Translations under genes and position numbers: made by a program
Shown: piece by piece, positions 46,091 to 60,162 of the stretch
Position numbering within the stretch: position 1 is the stretch's first letter
Layout of the letters: each line of letters starts with the position of its first letter
NCBI GenBank assembly: GCA_946807835.1
Contig: OX327700.1
Coordinates: 21,488,001 to 21,552,000 of the forward strand
Direction of reading: 5' to 3'
DNA length: 64,000 nt
From: Ailanthus altissimus
Lineage: Eukaryota; Streptophyta; Magnoliopsida; Sapindales; Simaroubaceae
Notes under the pieces: generated by a model
Databases searched by the model: none
Told to the model about the DNA's origin: nothing
The model's input: the letters and a program-made list of their open reading frames with translations, nothing else

Positions 46091-48160
46091 CTAGTGATTC
46101 AGATAGAGTAATTAATTTGCTCTATTTAATAAAACGGCCGTAGTTGTGCTTTTAGTTAATAAAATACTAAAACTTAAAAGCTTAAATAGGAGTTTTCAGT
46201 AAAATAAAAAAAAAAATTACTATATTTGACACGTGATAGGCCATCTTTTAAAAATTGTTTGTTGGTTAAAAGACACTTTATATTAACAAAATAATAATAA
46301 TAATAATCACTTTCAATTATTCTTACATATTTACTTTTTAAGTTTTTCTTTACAAACTTTTTATATACTTTTATAATAGAATAATACTATATGTATAAAT
46401 AAAAGTAATTTTTTATTTTTTTACTGATTTTTAAATTTAATTTAAAATAAATTGAGTAGAATATTGTTTTTAATTATTTTTTGATATAAAGAAAAGAGAT
46501 TCAAACTTAAAACCTATGTATTATAAGCTTTTTACCGCTTAACAATTTAAACAAGTACGAATTGAGTTGAATATTAAATATAATTGAATGGTTGAATTTA
46601 ATTGACATATTTATTTATTTTTGTTTAATATTTAAAAATAAATATTAAATTATTTATAATATCATTCTCGTATTTTACATTAAGCAAGAAAATAAAAAAT
46701 ATAACTTTTTATATTAAGTAAAATTTGACTTTAAATTTTTATTAAGTTAAAAAAATAATTTAAATAACTGAATAAATAAAATTAACAAAAAAAAAACAAA
46801 TTTAAGACTATTTATCCCAAATTCTATCTGCTGTCATTTTTATATAAAAATATAAATTTTCCCTCTAAATCAATAAAATTGATTGTATTCAGGGAGCGTT
46901 GGTTAATTCTGAAAGATGGACTAAAGAAAAACGCTTAAAAGAGGAAAGAGATGTACAAACAAACAACTTCTCAAGTTTGTATAAAAAGTCAATTCCCCTT
47001 CCATTCCAAAACAAATTAATTTTCTAAATACACAACGTAGATTTAGAAATAATGATCACATCACATGGACAAAATCTCACGTCTCACCCTACCATTAAGG
47101 AAAAGTGACATTTACAATTACGATTATTAAGAAAAATGCTGCAAAAAAAAATCAACATGTGACCTCACATGATTTTGTCATCTTTTCCCATTTTAATTTG
47201 CTTCTGTAACTGGAACTGGAGCTCACTTCTCGAAATGAGTATAAGAAGAAATGGGGACGGCCATGGCTTTGGCTTTGGCTTTGGCATTTGGCAGCAGATG
47301 ACAATGATATTATGATATATGGATGCATTTCAATGCCAATTTTATTTCGATGGATTGGAATTTCAAATTCACCGTTTCACATGGCTTCGCTGGACCTGGA
47401 AAAGTTGGCTTTGTGATTGTGAGAATGAGATGAACAATGTGACTTTTTGCCCTTTTCTTTTTTTTTGAACTACTATTATTTATTGAATCATTTGGTGCAA
47501 CTTCCTTGTTTAAATGATGTGATATTAATTCTACTTTATAAACATAAATATTAGTTCGAATGCATCAATCTGATAAGTAGTAATACTGTCTGTCTAACTG
47601 TGAATTTATGGGACACCTAAAATCGCTGCGGAAGTCAATACCGTTTTGTATTTTTCTATTTATAGCATGTCATATTCTTTTTGTGTTTATGGGTTGGTTT
47701 ATTTTTACGATTTGGTTAAAAAGTATTTCATTCGAACAAGATTTTAATTATTTTCAAAATCTCAACCGAGTTTTTGATGAATTTCATAAATCAAAAAGAG
47801 GTCTAAAAATTAAAAAAAAAAAAATTAAAACCCAATTCAAATTTGTTCAATGTAAAAAAAATAACCAAATATAAAACTTTATAAGTGACTACTACGAATA
47901 CAAATATGACACTCTTACTCTTAAAGGAATGCAATTCAAAATAAAATTAAGCGTTGAAAGGAAACATATTTTCTCTCTCATCGAAAACGTTCTCTTGTCT
48001 TTCTATAAAACTTAGTCGCCGTTAACAAATCTAACTCATCTTTATTAGAGAAGGGGTTTTGGCCCATCACTGGTGAAAATCTCTTTTCTATTTTTTTTTC
48101 CTTTCTTTTTCATATTTTTTTGGTTTTGCTTTTTTTTTTTTTTATGCTTTTCATCTTTTT
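46091..48160. other. Gene-free AT-rich interval
   Basis: The 88-codon frame 47608-47874 ends in poly-Lys from A-runs and is not convincing. A GGCTTTGGCTTTGGCTTTGGC repeat lies at 47264-47285. Nothing else is supportable. Confidence 0.45.
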
Positions 48161-48430
48161 GACCTTCGGCCGAACAACTGACAATGAGCATATGGTCTAC
48201 TCATGTCGGTCTGATGTGTGGCTTTGATGAGCCTTCGTCATGGCCCCGCTAGCCTCAGGGAGCCTTCGCTAGTTTTCATGGGTGCCATCGCCAGAATTCT
48301 CCTTCGGCCAACCTTAGAACTCGTCATTACTGCCAATCATCGCTAGGTAAACAACCACTGTCTCGTGAACAAACATTACTCACCAGTAGCCGCTCAAGCC
48401 TAGATCTAGTGGAGAAACAATATTTAATAG
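48160..48430. other. G+C-rich block of unknown origin
   Basis: Bordered by T-runs, this block is much richer in G+C than its surroundings and contains repeated CCTTCG and CTTCGGCC/CTTCGTC words. No frame, inverted ends or RNA fold is obvious. It could be a fragment of a transposon or transferred DNA. Confidence 0.4.
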
Positions 48431-50100
48431 CACTCAAGCCTTCTTACAGCACCTGAACTTGATTTGTATTTTTTCTTTTAATGTGAATATTGGGGTAAGG
48501 ATTTGAAAGAGTTTAATGTTGTAATTTATAAAAGATGCAAGAATTCAAGTGGTAGTATATTTTATATTGCCTCCTGCGGAAGGATATGATTCTTTGTCCT
48601 TAGTAAAAATAATAATATTTAGTTATAGGGATAATTTCAATGTAGATTTAATTTATATTTATTCTTTGTAAAAAAAATTTAGGTCCAAGTGTACGTTGTT
48701 AGTAAGTGAATAATATTATATTATTTTAATAATTCTTTAATTATATATCAATAAATTTTAAAATATAATATTTTGATTTTTATCAATCATATTATATCCG
48801 GTGAAAAAAACAGTTGGAACGCAATTCCTTCACAATATACAAACATAATGGCTTGTGATTTTTCTTGGGGGTCAAATTCATGTCATTTTCAAGGCGTACA
48901 AAGTGAGCTTTTCGAATTTCTGTTAATTGCCAAAATCTTAGCCTTGGAGCAGGGCTTAAACCAGTTCTATTGGCCCATGCAATTGATTTTTTCGGTTCAC
49001 TATCAATTTCTTTGACTTGCTTCACTTTTCTCACAGAAAGCTAGGTCCATAGATTTCACCGGCCACAACATATCGATTGTTTTGTTTTATTTATTTAAAA
49101 GGTAAGGGTTTTTTTTTTTTAAAGGTAATGGTTCGACGAAGCATAAAAGGTTTTATTTTGGGGGCATATTAATTGTTAATTATAAAGTTGTTATAATTTG
49201 ATATTAAAGTATCATTACCCTAGTAAAGCATTTTATTTTTTCTTACCGAGAAAGTCTCAGAAAGCATATTAAAGTTAAGCTAACTAAATTGATAAGGAAT
49301 TGAAATTTCAATATTCAATTTTTTAATATACACCTTAAATTTAAAGAAGATACACACTTCATCCCGATTTAATAAATACAAACATCTTTCCATATAAATT
49401 ACGTGAAACTATAATAGTGAAAAATTAAAAAAAACAATTTTATTATATGAATTCGTATAAAGAGTATTTAAGGGAGTTGGCAAGTAAATGAGATTTTACA
49501 AGCAAAAATGTGAGTTTTTTTGTGCGGTTAAAATCAAAATTTTAAACATATTTTTGTAAAATAGGATTTTAATTTAATACTTTTTTAAAAAAAAAAATTA
49601 CAACATATATATTTTTTTTACATCACTTAAAAAAAAAAGGTTTAAATTTAAATAAAAATATGAGATTTAAAAAGTTCAATCAATTAAGTTGAACCCGTAC
49701 TCTTAATTTAGTATTTATTTTTTTTATAAAAATACTTATTTTTTTTAAAAAATATTTTTATAATTATTATAATAATAAAAAAAATGAGAAATTCAAATTC
49801 TAACTTCTAATCAAAGGTGCACTTACAAGGGCTTGTCATTTTGGTTAAGCCCGTGTTAAGCCCCGTGTGCGACTCAACTTAGTACTTGATAGATGGTAAG
49901 TTTTGTTAATTCCGCGTCGAAACTCGAAAAAGTTTAAAAGACATGTTAAAACAGAATCTAGAATAGATTATTTATTACAACATCCTAATTCTATTTCCTA
50001 TTGTTGCGGAAAATAAAATTAAAATTAAAACAGAAAACGCGGTTTTAGCAGCTCCAAGTCAACCTCCACTCCACCACCAGAAGCAGCAGGACACACGGCA
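48431..50100. other. Upstream interval before the NAT12-like gene
   Basis: AT-rich with no gene seen. The last few hundred bases should contain the promoter of the transporter gene. I see no clear TATA box. Confidence 0.4.
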
Positions 50101-50118
50101 GTCCTCAGTCCACCACCA

Positions 50119-50139
50119 CACTCTCTCTCTCTCTCTCAT
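50119..50139. repeat. CT microsatellite in the NAT12-like 5' leader
   Basis: An uninterrupted CT run about 190 bases upstream of the start codon, followed by CA/CCA-rich pyrimidine sequence, typical of plant 5' untranslated regions. Confidence 0.8.
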
Positions 50140-50329
50140 TCACACACCCACACCCACACTTTCACTTTTCACTCTTCGAAAACCCTTTCAAACTCACTTC
50201 CATTTCTACTAAAACCCTTTTAACTACAAAACCCACCCACTTCAGATCTGCTTGTCCCTAAGCCCCCATTTTCTCTCTTTTAACTTAAATTTACGATTAT
50301 GACCCACTAGCAGAAACCCCCTTACGGAT

Positions 50330-53300
50330 ATGTCTAGTTCCGACCCCAAAACCCGTTCTAAACCGGGACCATGGCCGCCGGCACCGGATTCCGCTCCAGT
50401 GCCGCCTTCTTCCTGGGCTAAACGAACTGGGTTTCGACCCAAATTCTCTGGAGAGACCAATGCCAGTGACTCGGGTCAAATAAGCTTAGCACCGGCACCC
50501 AAGCCCAGAGAACCTGACAATCACCCCGACCTCGAAGCGGGACGGGCACGGGCAACGCCATCGCCGGCACCTTTTCCAGCGCCAGCGAAGGCACAGCCGG
50601 TTGCTAATGGAGGCAGTGAGAAACTGCCAGTGGCGGCGCCTTCCCAAAAGGATCAGACGGTGAAGAGGAGGAGGGAGTCGGACAAGGGCTTGGGTTTGAA
50701 CGGAAATGGGAATGGGGCGGCTCCGACGGCGCAACCTGACACGAATCAGCAGCCGCAGCCGCAGCCGCAGCCAAGGAGGGCGGCGAGGAATGAGGAGATG
50801 GTGGTGGTTGACGGAATGGACGATGATGGGTTTGTGGGCAGGCACACGCACATGAAATATGAGCTTAGGGACACTCCTGGTCTCGGTGAGAGCTTTAAAG
50901 ACTTTTTGAATTATTTTTCATTTTTTAAAAGTACTTTGTATTACTGGTGTGTTTTTTTTAGTGATTATGTCAGTAATTCAAGGTGGGTTATGTTTATTTT
51001 GTTTTTATGACGTAAAGGGTTTTAGTTATATATTAGTGATGATTATGTTATTTGACTAGTTACAAGGTGATTTCATTTTATTGATTTTAATGGCCAATTG
51101 GAATGCGTTACGTTTTCTTTCAGTGATCTATTCTTTAATTCTGATAGTTATGTATAGTGAGGTTTATTTTATTGATTTAAGTAATAACTTGAAATTGGTT
51201 TTGTATTTTTGGATAAATGTTTCAGTTCCCATTGGTCTATATGGGTTTCAGCACTATCTTTCCATGTTGGGTTCGTTGATTCTCTTTCCCCTCGTCATAG
51301 TTCCTGCAATGGGTGGTTCTCATGTGAGTGGTTTCTCACTTTTGCAATTCATTAGTAAGTCTTATATTTTGGCTGTAAATATTGTTGCTGACTGAATTTA
51401 ATGTGTGTAGGAGGATACTTCAATGGTACTATCAACGGTGCTCTTTGTATCTGGAGTGACCACGCTCTTGCATACATCTTTTGGGTCGAGGCTGCCTCTG
51501 ATACAAGGTCCTTCATTTGTTTTCCTTGCACCTGCCTTGGCAATAATCAACTCCCCAGAGTTTCAAGGACTTAATGGAAATGTATGCTTCTATTCTCATG
51601 TTCTAATGTGGTTATAATATAAGTTGTTTGGTGATTGCCTTCTGTGTTTGTCACCATTCTTTTATACAGACACAAACGATGCATCAGCCAAATGAGATAA
51701 TATGAATTCCCAGTTATTTTATCTGAATCCAAAATGATATGGAATTCTGTTTATAGGAAGTTTGTTATATTAGCTGGCTAATAATCTCATATAATCTGCA
51801 TGACCTCATTGAACTTCAAACATTAGATTTGAGGTTCTTAGTTGACATCTACGGATAGTGGGCTGGATTGATTCATAAACAAGATCATTTTAATACAGGA
51901 TCCTATTTGTATTTGCCATTTTTCCGTATTACCATAGCAAGTCTAATTTGTTTGTAACACATTAATGTGCATCTCTTCGATATGTGGAGTCATGAACCAA
52001 TAGTATTTGCTAAAAGCATCTGAAGATCATTGGACTAGAACTAGGATCAAGGGAAAGAAGGGGAGTATTTCAAAAGGTGTGGATTGCAAGCAATTAAGTT
52101 CTTGAAAATATCCCAATTGGTTGGTCAACTTCAAGAGATGAAAATTTGATTATGATCCAAATGAATTCTTGAGAAAGTTCAATCAGTTAGAGTTACTGAT
52201 GGTAGTACCTTATTGTTTTATATCTTCTTTTCTCTCTTTCTCTCTCTCTCTGTGTGTGTAAGGAAGTAATATTATAGATGAACTTTTCCCTGTTTGTTTT
52301 GCCTGTTAAATTTATTTCAGATTTTACCATAAATGTTACAACAATTTTGGCTTTTACCAAGCTTTTTCTTTGTATCAAACCATTTTTAAGAGTTGCTTTA
52401 ATCACTTGACAGAATTTCAAGCATATTATGAAGGAGTTACAGGGAGCTATTATCATAGCCTCAGCTTTTCAGGCTATACTTGGATATAGTGGACTGATGT
52501 CATTATTTTTGAGGTATGCTTTTTGGCATCTGTACCTTTTTTCTTATTTAGATTCTATTACTTACTGTCACCTGCTTGTTGTTCCATTTACCGAAATAAC
52601 TCTTGGAAGCTTGGATGTATAATAAAGGATCAAGTTGCATAAATCTTTTGTATGGTTGGTTGCTTAAACAAGGTAAATTCAATTGCTTCTTGGTGGTTGT
52701 TAAGGAGAATTGATAAATGATAAATATATCAATTATTAAATATATATCTCATTTGGGATGTTGCATGAGATTCAGTGAGGAGGGGCTGGCACCTCAAGAT
52801 TATTGAAATTTGGAATTAGTACTTTCCTACCACTGGTCTTAATGCAGTAGCTATAACTGGATATGGGTGGAATGCTGATGTGGTTCTTTAGTTTGAGATG
52901 TTGCAGAAAGCATACTTCATCTTTTCCATGTAACCATTATGGGTGTAACTGTTTATGCGATTCTTTCCCATGCACTACAGGTCCTAGTGCAGTAGCCATA
53001 ACTGTTTATTGATATGGGTGGAATGCTGATGCAATTCTTTAGTTTTGAGATGTTGCTGAAAGCATTCTTCTTTATCTTTCCCATGCAACATTATTAGGTG
53101 TTTTCATACATTTTGGGTTCATGAAATCCAGCAATGATCCATCTGGGGTCATTTTATATGGACTGCTGTTTTCATACATCAATAATATGGGATGGGATGT
53201 GGGTTTATTCTGGTTTGGGAGCCATTGATGTTATGTCACTGAAGGTGCCACTTATGTGCTGAAAGGGACAAAATATTAGGGGAAATGGAAAAGGGGTACA

Positions 53301-56300
53301 TAAACCAGGAAGTAAACCCTGTTAGAGTATTTCTTGTGTATTTCAAAGTTTCTACCTTTTGTTTTATCCAAGCATGTGGTTGTGAACATAAAAAGTTGTT
53401 CAAATGTCGTAGTTCTACCTCATGGGTACAAAATTAAATTTTAGAGTAAGTATCATTCTCTTTCCATGAGGTTTGGTTGAATTATAGCTGACCTGTCTCA
53501 TCTGGAGCGAGGATAGATACCTACCTGCATTGCAGGTTTCTAATAAATGTTTTGAAACTTTAAGGGAGGCCTATAACAATTTCAACCGATGTTTATGATG
53601 ATTTCTAGAATTCTGAGGTTTTGACTAATTTGAAACCTGGTGAAGTCTTTCCAGATTTTAGCCGAACCTTGAAGAACACTAATGAAATTTTCTTTAAATT
53701 TATTTTGATTTTTTATAGCATCTACAAGTATTAACCTTATTCTTTAGCTTGGGCAGTTTTCTGCTCATTCCAAGTTATTTAATTAGCAAAATTTGCCTGC
53801 TCATTTTATGGATTTGCATTCTTTATCTGACTTTATGTTTAAACTGTATGTTGATTTTGGTAAATTTAGTATATCTTTTGGTCTAAATTAGATAGGTGAT
53901 TAATGAACCAAGGATCGGACATGTTTAGTGTACTTATTCTTCATTTATTTGACTGGTATCCTATGTACTTGTACAAGTTCTTTCTTGTCTCTGCCAATGA
54001 TGGGAAAATCTTATCAATCTTGTTAAATTAATAGGCCTATTATTCCACTCCTGCATCTTTCACGAGTAGCCTAATGAGTTCTTGCTATTGCTTCCAACAG
54101 TTTAAGCTGGTTTTAACTAAGTGGATTCTTTTGGGATTGATTTAGTATAATACTAGATCAGTTTGCAGTCCTAACTAGTGGTTATGAGGGTACTGTAGGG
54201 TTTTTCACTTGGTTATGGCTAAATGATTAAATTTGGATCTGCCTTTTTATTGGTTGCTTAACATGGTATAAAAGAGGAAATTACCTAGAATGGTTTAGGG
54301 TGTCAACTACCGTTGAATATTATCAACAGAGGAGTTTGTCTTTTAAATGTGAATTGATGAGTTCTTTTTGATCAACTTCGTTGTAGTAAAGGCTTAAGGC
54401 ATGAAAAAGTCAATACCAACCTAATCTGCTTTGCTTTATTCAGGTTGATCAATCCTGTGGTTGTTGCCCCAACCGTTGCTGCTGTTGGGCTTTCTTTTTA
54501 CAGTTATGGTTTTCCACTTGTTGGTACCTGCCTTGAGATTGGCGTGGTGCAGATATTATTGGCAATTATTTTTTCTCTGGTAAGTTCAGTTTTCATTTTT
54601 TCTTTTTGTTCTTTACCAATTATGCGTTTTCACATGATCTCTTTCGTCAGTAATAAAATTTTTACAATCTATAATATTTCTTTGTCTTAGATTGTGTTTT
54701 AAATTTGAATTTTTGTTTCATACTTTCTGCAGTACCTACGGAAGATATCTGTTCTTGGTCATCGCATATTTCTAATTTATGCAGTAAGTTCATGGTTTTA
54801 AGTTTATGTATCTTACATCTGGATGGTGGAGTTTATTTTCCAACATATGTTCTATTAGTAGTCATCTCACATATGTTCTATTAGTAGTTATCTCATGTTC
54901 TTACTTCTTGGAGTCTAATGTGTCTGTCTTCTGAATGGCCAGGTTCCGTTGGGTCTGGCAATCACTTGGGCGGCTGCTTTTCTTTTGACTGAAGCAGGAG
55001 CCTATAACTACAAAGATTGTGATGTAAATGTACCTGTCTCAAATATAATATCTGAGCACTGCAGAAAGCATGTTTCACGGATGAAGAGTTGTAGAGTTGA
55101 TACCTCTCATGCATTGAAATCTTCCCCGTGGTTTAGATTTCCTTATCCATTGCAATGGGGAACTCCTGTGTTCCATTGGAAAATGGCGCTTGTTATGTGT
55201 GTGGTGTCCATAATTGCATCAGTTGATTCTGTTAGTCTTCTTTATCTTTTAGCTTATGTTGGTGTTGATGACTTTCATTTCCTGACAATTTGAACTCCTA
55301 CTGTAGACTTTACTGTAGACTTTTAATTTCGATGTGACCCACATTTCTGATGGTTATTCTCTATGTAGTGTGAAAATGATTTTTGTGTTGATATCTGAAA
55401 GGTCCTTAAGTTCCATACATTGTAAGATTTAATTCCTAGATGGTTCATATGGGTAGAGTTGAACCAATGATTCTTGACCTACCAAAGAGATGGAAGAAAA
55501 TTTGGAACTCGTAAATCTTTGCCTAAATGAAAGGTTCAAAGCTCTACGAGATAATGAAAGATTCTTTTTCATCTTCACTTGGTTGGCATTGTAATTCACT
55601 TGCATTGCAAGATTGGAAACAAAAGCTTACATAAGAGACCTTCCCTTTCAAAACCTTTTCATTAAGATTTTTTGACTGATAATAATTAAAAATCTACATG
55701 ATCAATAGATGGAAGATCAATTGTAGAACTAGAGTTGCTTATAAACCAACTTTTTGATCGCCTGCACCGCCATGCAACTTTCTTGGAAGTTTATGAATAT
55801 CTAGACTAGCAAACTGATTTTGAAACCAGAAAGGAGCAATGCTTATGTCTTGATTGGTCCAACATTTTGATATGCAGTCACCTTAAAACCATGAATAACT
55901 TTATATTCAGACAGAATACTGTGATTATTGTGTTCCTGATTTTGCTTTACTTTTGAACTTCTTAGGTTGGCTCGTACCATGCATCATCGTTACTGGTGGC
56001 ATCTAGACCTCCAACCCCAGGTGTGCTTAGTCGAGGGATTGGTCTTGAAGGTATTACTAGTGTCTTGGCTGGCCTTTGGGGGACAGGAACGGGGTCCACA
56101 ACGCTAACTGAAAATGTGCACACTATTGCTGTGACTAAAATGGGAAGCCGTAGAGCGGTTGAATTAGGTGCCTGCATTTTGATAGTCTTCTCTCTTATTG
56201 GTAAGTTCAATCAACTTTATCTTCAAAAATTTATTGATTATTATGAAAGCTAAAGCATGGATTTTTTGCAATTCTACCACTAAAAGACTCAATTGTGTGA

Positions 56301-57799
56301 TATGTTCAGCACACTGAGTTCATTTTAAGTCGTGTTTACGTAGTTTACATAATTATTATTTTACATTTCTTTCTTTGGGTTCATTTCTAAAATACTTTGA
56401 TGAAGAATCAACTGGTGCTAGAATGGCTGCTTGCATATTTTCTTATATCTGTGATTGCGTATGCTGTGATTTTCCAGGCTGCATTGGCCTTTTCATGAAT
56501 TACAAATATCTTTCTTGAATTTCTGTCCTCAATATTTAAATAGGGGTAGGCATTAGCTTAAAATTGTGACTTAAATCCTGCAACAAATTCCCAGCCATTC
56601 GTCTTATTTAATCCAATGGTTATCTAAAGCCACTCAACTCAGCACACCACTGGGATGCACTAGAGGGTGGTGTATAGAATCTGGCCACTTTATTTCCGTG
56701 GTCATCATATAAATCCCAGACCACGGAAATGTGTTTTGTTACAAAGGGGATTTCATTGTGAAAATTCACAACAATAGCACTATAGTATGTGTTTTGTTAC
56801 CTGCCTACTCTATGCTCATAGTATATACTTTTCACATTTCTGAATGCATGCAGGTAAAGTTGGAGGCTTTATTGCTTCAATTCCTCAAGTCATGGTTGCT
56901 GCTCTTCTCTGTTTCATGTGGGCGATGCTTGCAGCATTAGGATTGTCTAATCTACGTTATAGTGAAGCTGGAAGCTCTCGGAATATTATCATAGTTGGGT
57001 TATCTTTATTTTTCTCCTTGTCAATACCAGCCTACTTCCAGCAATATGGCATCTCTCCAAATACCAACTTGTCTGTCCCAAGTTACTTTCAGCCATACAT
57101 TGTGGCTTCTCATGGACCTTTCCGCACCAAATATGGAGGGGTATGCTTCTCGCTGACTTTTTTGTAACTAGAAACATAGTGGCTTTGCTTCCTATTTGAT
57201 GTTCTGTATGTTTATGTCATCCTTTATAGAGAAGCTTCTAAAACTCCAATTAAGTAGTTATCCATAGCATTTTAAGACGAAAGGAGGACACAGCTGTTGA
57301 GAAATTATAACGTGGTTCAATTTTCATTTTCATATTCAGTATTATGGTGAAAACATGCCTAAAGATTGGGCCATGCCCAATTTCTATGTTTCCAACTGAC
57401 ATGCTCCAATTCTTTCACCAAAAAAAAAAAAATAATAATAATAATAAAAGACATGCTCCTATGGGTACAATTTTTAATTTATAGGATGTTTATGAAGAGA
57501 TCATGTCCAACTTATCAATAATGACTTATGTATTGTATGTGTGGACTGGTGTAACAAGTTTAACTAAAATGCTGCAGGTGAACTATGTTATGAACACATT
57601 ATTATCGTTGCACATGGTGGTTGCATTCCTCTTTGCTGTTATCCTGGATAACACTGTGCCTGGCAGTTGGCAAGAACGTGGGGTTTATGAGTGGTCTGAT
57701 ACTGAGACCGCAAGGAGAGAGATGGCTGTGGCCAAAGACTATAAATTGCCCTTCAGAGTTGGTAGGATTTTCAGATGGGTCAAATGGGTTGGGCTTTGA
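50330..57799 (+). CDS. NAT12: Nucleobase-ascorbate transporter 12-like protein (NCS2 family, 714 aa, 10 exons)
   Basis: Exons: 50330-50885, 51226-51323, 51411-51581, 52413-52513, 54444-54579, 54733-54783, 54943-55230, 55966-56200, 56854-57140, 57578-57799. All introns are GT-AG, and the sum is 2145 bases, an exact open frame. Residues 1-185 form a hydrophilic Pro-rich extension (MSSSDPKTRSKPGPWPP, later a QPQPQPQP run) characteristic of the NAT11/NAT12 branch. The transporter core follows with the family QH motif at 194-195 (GFQHYLSMLGS), QGPSFVFLAPA at 250, GLEG with conserved Glu495, and the NAT signature at 516-525 read as ENVHTIAVTK. Arabidopsis NAT12 is a plasma-membrane nucleobase transporter; substrate here is inferred. 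The protein ends FRWVKWVGL. Length fits the family (about 709 aa in Arabidopsis). Confidence 0.95.
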
Positions 57800-58480
57800 G
57801 AGGCAGAGGTTCTTTTTTGGTAGTGGTGTTCCGACCTTCATTCTGTCAAGCTCATCAACAGCCATTCTTGGGGGATGATTCTGCTGCGTTCTAATTCTAC
57901 ATGCAAAGTCCCTTTGGTTTGGATGGTAAATAGTTCTGGAAACTCTCTTTCATTTCTCAATTTTTTTTCTCTCACACGATGTGACTTCTTGGACCATAGG
58001 TCTTATAGAGATGAGTTATTTGTGTACATTGAGGATCCAGAGGGATCCTTTGTAATCTTAAATTCTAAACATGTATGTAATTTTGTGTCATCGAAACTGC
58101 CTAGAATGGCATTTTACTTGTGTTCAAGAAAACCTTGAGAAACTGCCTTCGGCATGTATATTTTTCCCATTATTTTTCTTAGTAAACTTCTTAAACGAGT
58201 GCTAGATTCTATCAATATTTTTTTTTTTGAGTGATATCTGCTTGATCAAATGTTGTGTTTCTTTATACAATTTTTTTTCTTTTTCCTCTACACAAAACAT
58301 TCAATACATTAATTTTTTGATTGTCAGTTCGGAGTAGTGTAAGACTTGGGTGTAAATAGCTTTAGCCTTAAATAAGTGTATAAATTTACAGGGTTTTTAT
58401 TTAGATTTTTGTATGAATTATAATGGAGATATTATAGACTATACTTTTTGATTTTGTTTGGAGTGAATTGCAGTTACTAT
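57800..58480 (+). other. Probable 3' untranslated region of the NAT12-like gene
   Basis: T-rich sequence follows the stop codon. An AATAAG-like word is at 58366, but no canonical AATAAA is clear, so the transcript end is not fixed. Confidence 0.35.
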
Positions 58481-59382
58481 GTATCTTGTCCAACACGACC
58501 AGCAAACCACGTATTCATGTTCTATTCTGTCATAAGTATTTTCGTTTAATTCACCTTCATGAATCTGATTTGAGTTCATATTTTCACAACTACAACTTAA
58601 ATTAGAATTAAGTGTTTCTCTAGAATTTATAATAATTTATTATAAATCAAGTAAGAAATCACCCAGCAAACAAGAATATGTTCTTCCACAATAACCTAAT
58701 ATTTTTCCAGTCAAACAACAACAACCCACCAGTTCATTAATAAATTAAAGGCTTGACTTAATTTTCCTCCAAGTCAATTTACTTTTTTCTCTCCCCTCAT
58801 TTGAACAACCTACTGTCGTAATTTAGCATTTGGTTTCTTTAACCTTACAAGTCTTTCCCCCATTTCGCGGGTATTGCTTTGCTTCTCTTGAAGTTAATGT
58901 GCTTGACTTGATATGATTCTATATGATAATTATTTATATGTTGATTTAAAAAAGAGGGCCTTTAGTTTATTTCATTACTGTAGTCATAGATAAGTGTCGA
59001 CAATCTTTTTAGAATGAAAAAGACTTTTGAATTATAATTTGAAAAAGGGACATGTAAATTCTTATAATTTAAATTTTTTTATTTACATCCCTATTAAGTA
59101 ATGAAGACATGTAAATTCTTATAATTTTAAAAAAATTATTTAAACCTCAAGTGACAAAAACTAATAAATTTAACAGAAAAAAATTGTAAAGCTTATAAAA
59201 TTATCATTATATCTCCCTTTATGGAATCGAAATTTAAATATGATCAAAGCGAGATTTGAACCTTTCGCCTCTAATATAATAGTAAACACTTTAATCAATT
59301 AAATTATTCTAAATTTTTATTTATATATGTGATTAAAAATTTATCAGAGATATTATTTTAAATTAACTATTCAAGAAAGGAG
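58481..59382. other. Gene-free interval
   Basis: AT-rich DNA. A short direct repeat of GACATGTAAATTCTTATAAT occurs near 59049 and 59106. Confidence 0.45.
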
Positions 59383-59534
59383 GCATTGACTAGCGTTGAC
59401 CATCTCATTGAATGGCGTTGACCGTTATTGATCACCATTGATCAATGACTATTGAGCGACTGTTGAACGACTACTAATCGGCATTGACCGATTGTTGACC
59501 AATCGTTGACTAGTGTGGATCGGTGTTGACTAAC
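59383..59534. repeat. GTTGACC-type minisatellite
   Basis: About 150 bases consist of variants of a 7-12-bp word (GCGTTGACC, CATTGATCA, TGTTGACCAATC, GTGTTGACTA) in tandem. Unit length varies, and both ATTGATC and GTTGACC forms alternate. Confidence 0.75.
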
Positions 59535-59739
59535 TTTTCGGTCAAAAGGGATGATTTTTTATTTTTAACATTTTAGGCACTAACTTTAACAGTTTTCATC
59601 ACTTGCTAAGGGTATAAACAAAAATTTTAAAATTATTAGGATCTGCATGTCTCTTTTTCCAAATTACGAGGGTTCAGATATTCTTTTTCCTTTAAGAATC
59701 ATGTGATTTTAATATTTTGAGTATTAAGCAATCTGAAAA

Positions 59740-60162
59740 AAAAAAATATAAAGAGAGGACGAAAAAATACATACATTAACTATTTGAAAAAAATGCTCCC
59801 TTATAAAACTGAAGAAAAGATACAAGCTAAAAAGTTTGACATAATTGAAGGTCTCTCTTATTTATAGTACTAACTCCATACAATCAATCACTAGAATATA
59901 TAAAATTATACAATGATTTAATGTTGTACAATAAAGATGAGAAAATATGCCAAAAAATATTTTAAGATGCCTCCACATATTTCAAAGAATATTTTTATCC
60001 CAAAATAGGGTTAATAGGCTTAGCTCGCATCTTAATCCAAGTCAACAGGCCTTCTAGAAGCTCTGGTCTATGTGGTGCTCCCATGAGTCCAAGTAGCCTT
60101 TAGGATACTTTGTCATGCACTAAGTGTTCGAGAAAATACTTGAGAATACTTGGAGTGTGACA
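59740..60162 (-). mobile_element. LTR of a Ty3/gypsy chromovirus (right end uncertain)
   Basis: On the minus strand the LTR starts TGTCACACTCC at 60162, right after a purine-rich GGAAGAGAA, as in plant chromoviruses whose LTRs begin TGTCACACCCC. A TATA-like CTATAAATAAG (minus) is at about 59869-59859. The far end was not located precisely. Confidence 0.55.

Noticed and set aside
50486..50851. 121-codon minus-strand frame
   Set aside because: Antisense shadow of the Pro/Gly/Arg-rich first exon of the NAT12-like gene.
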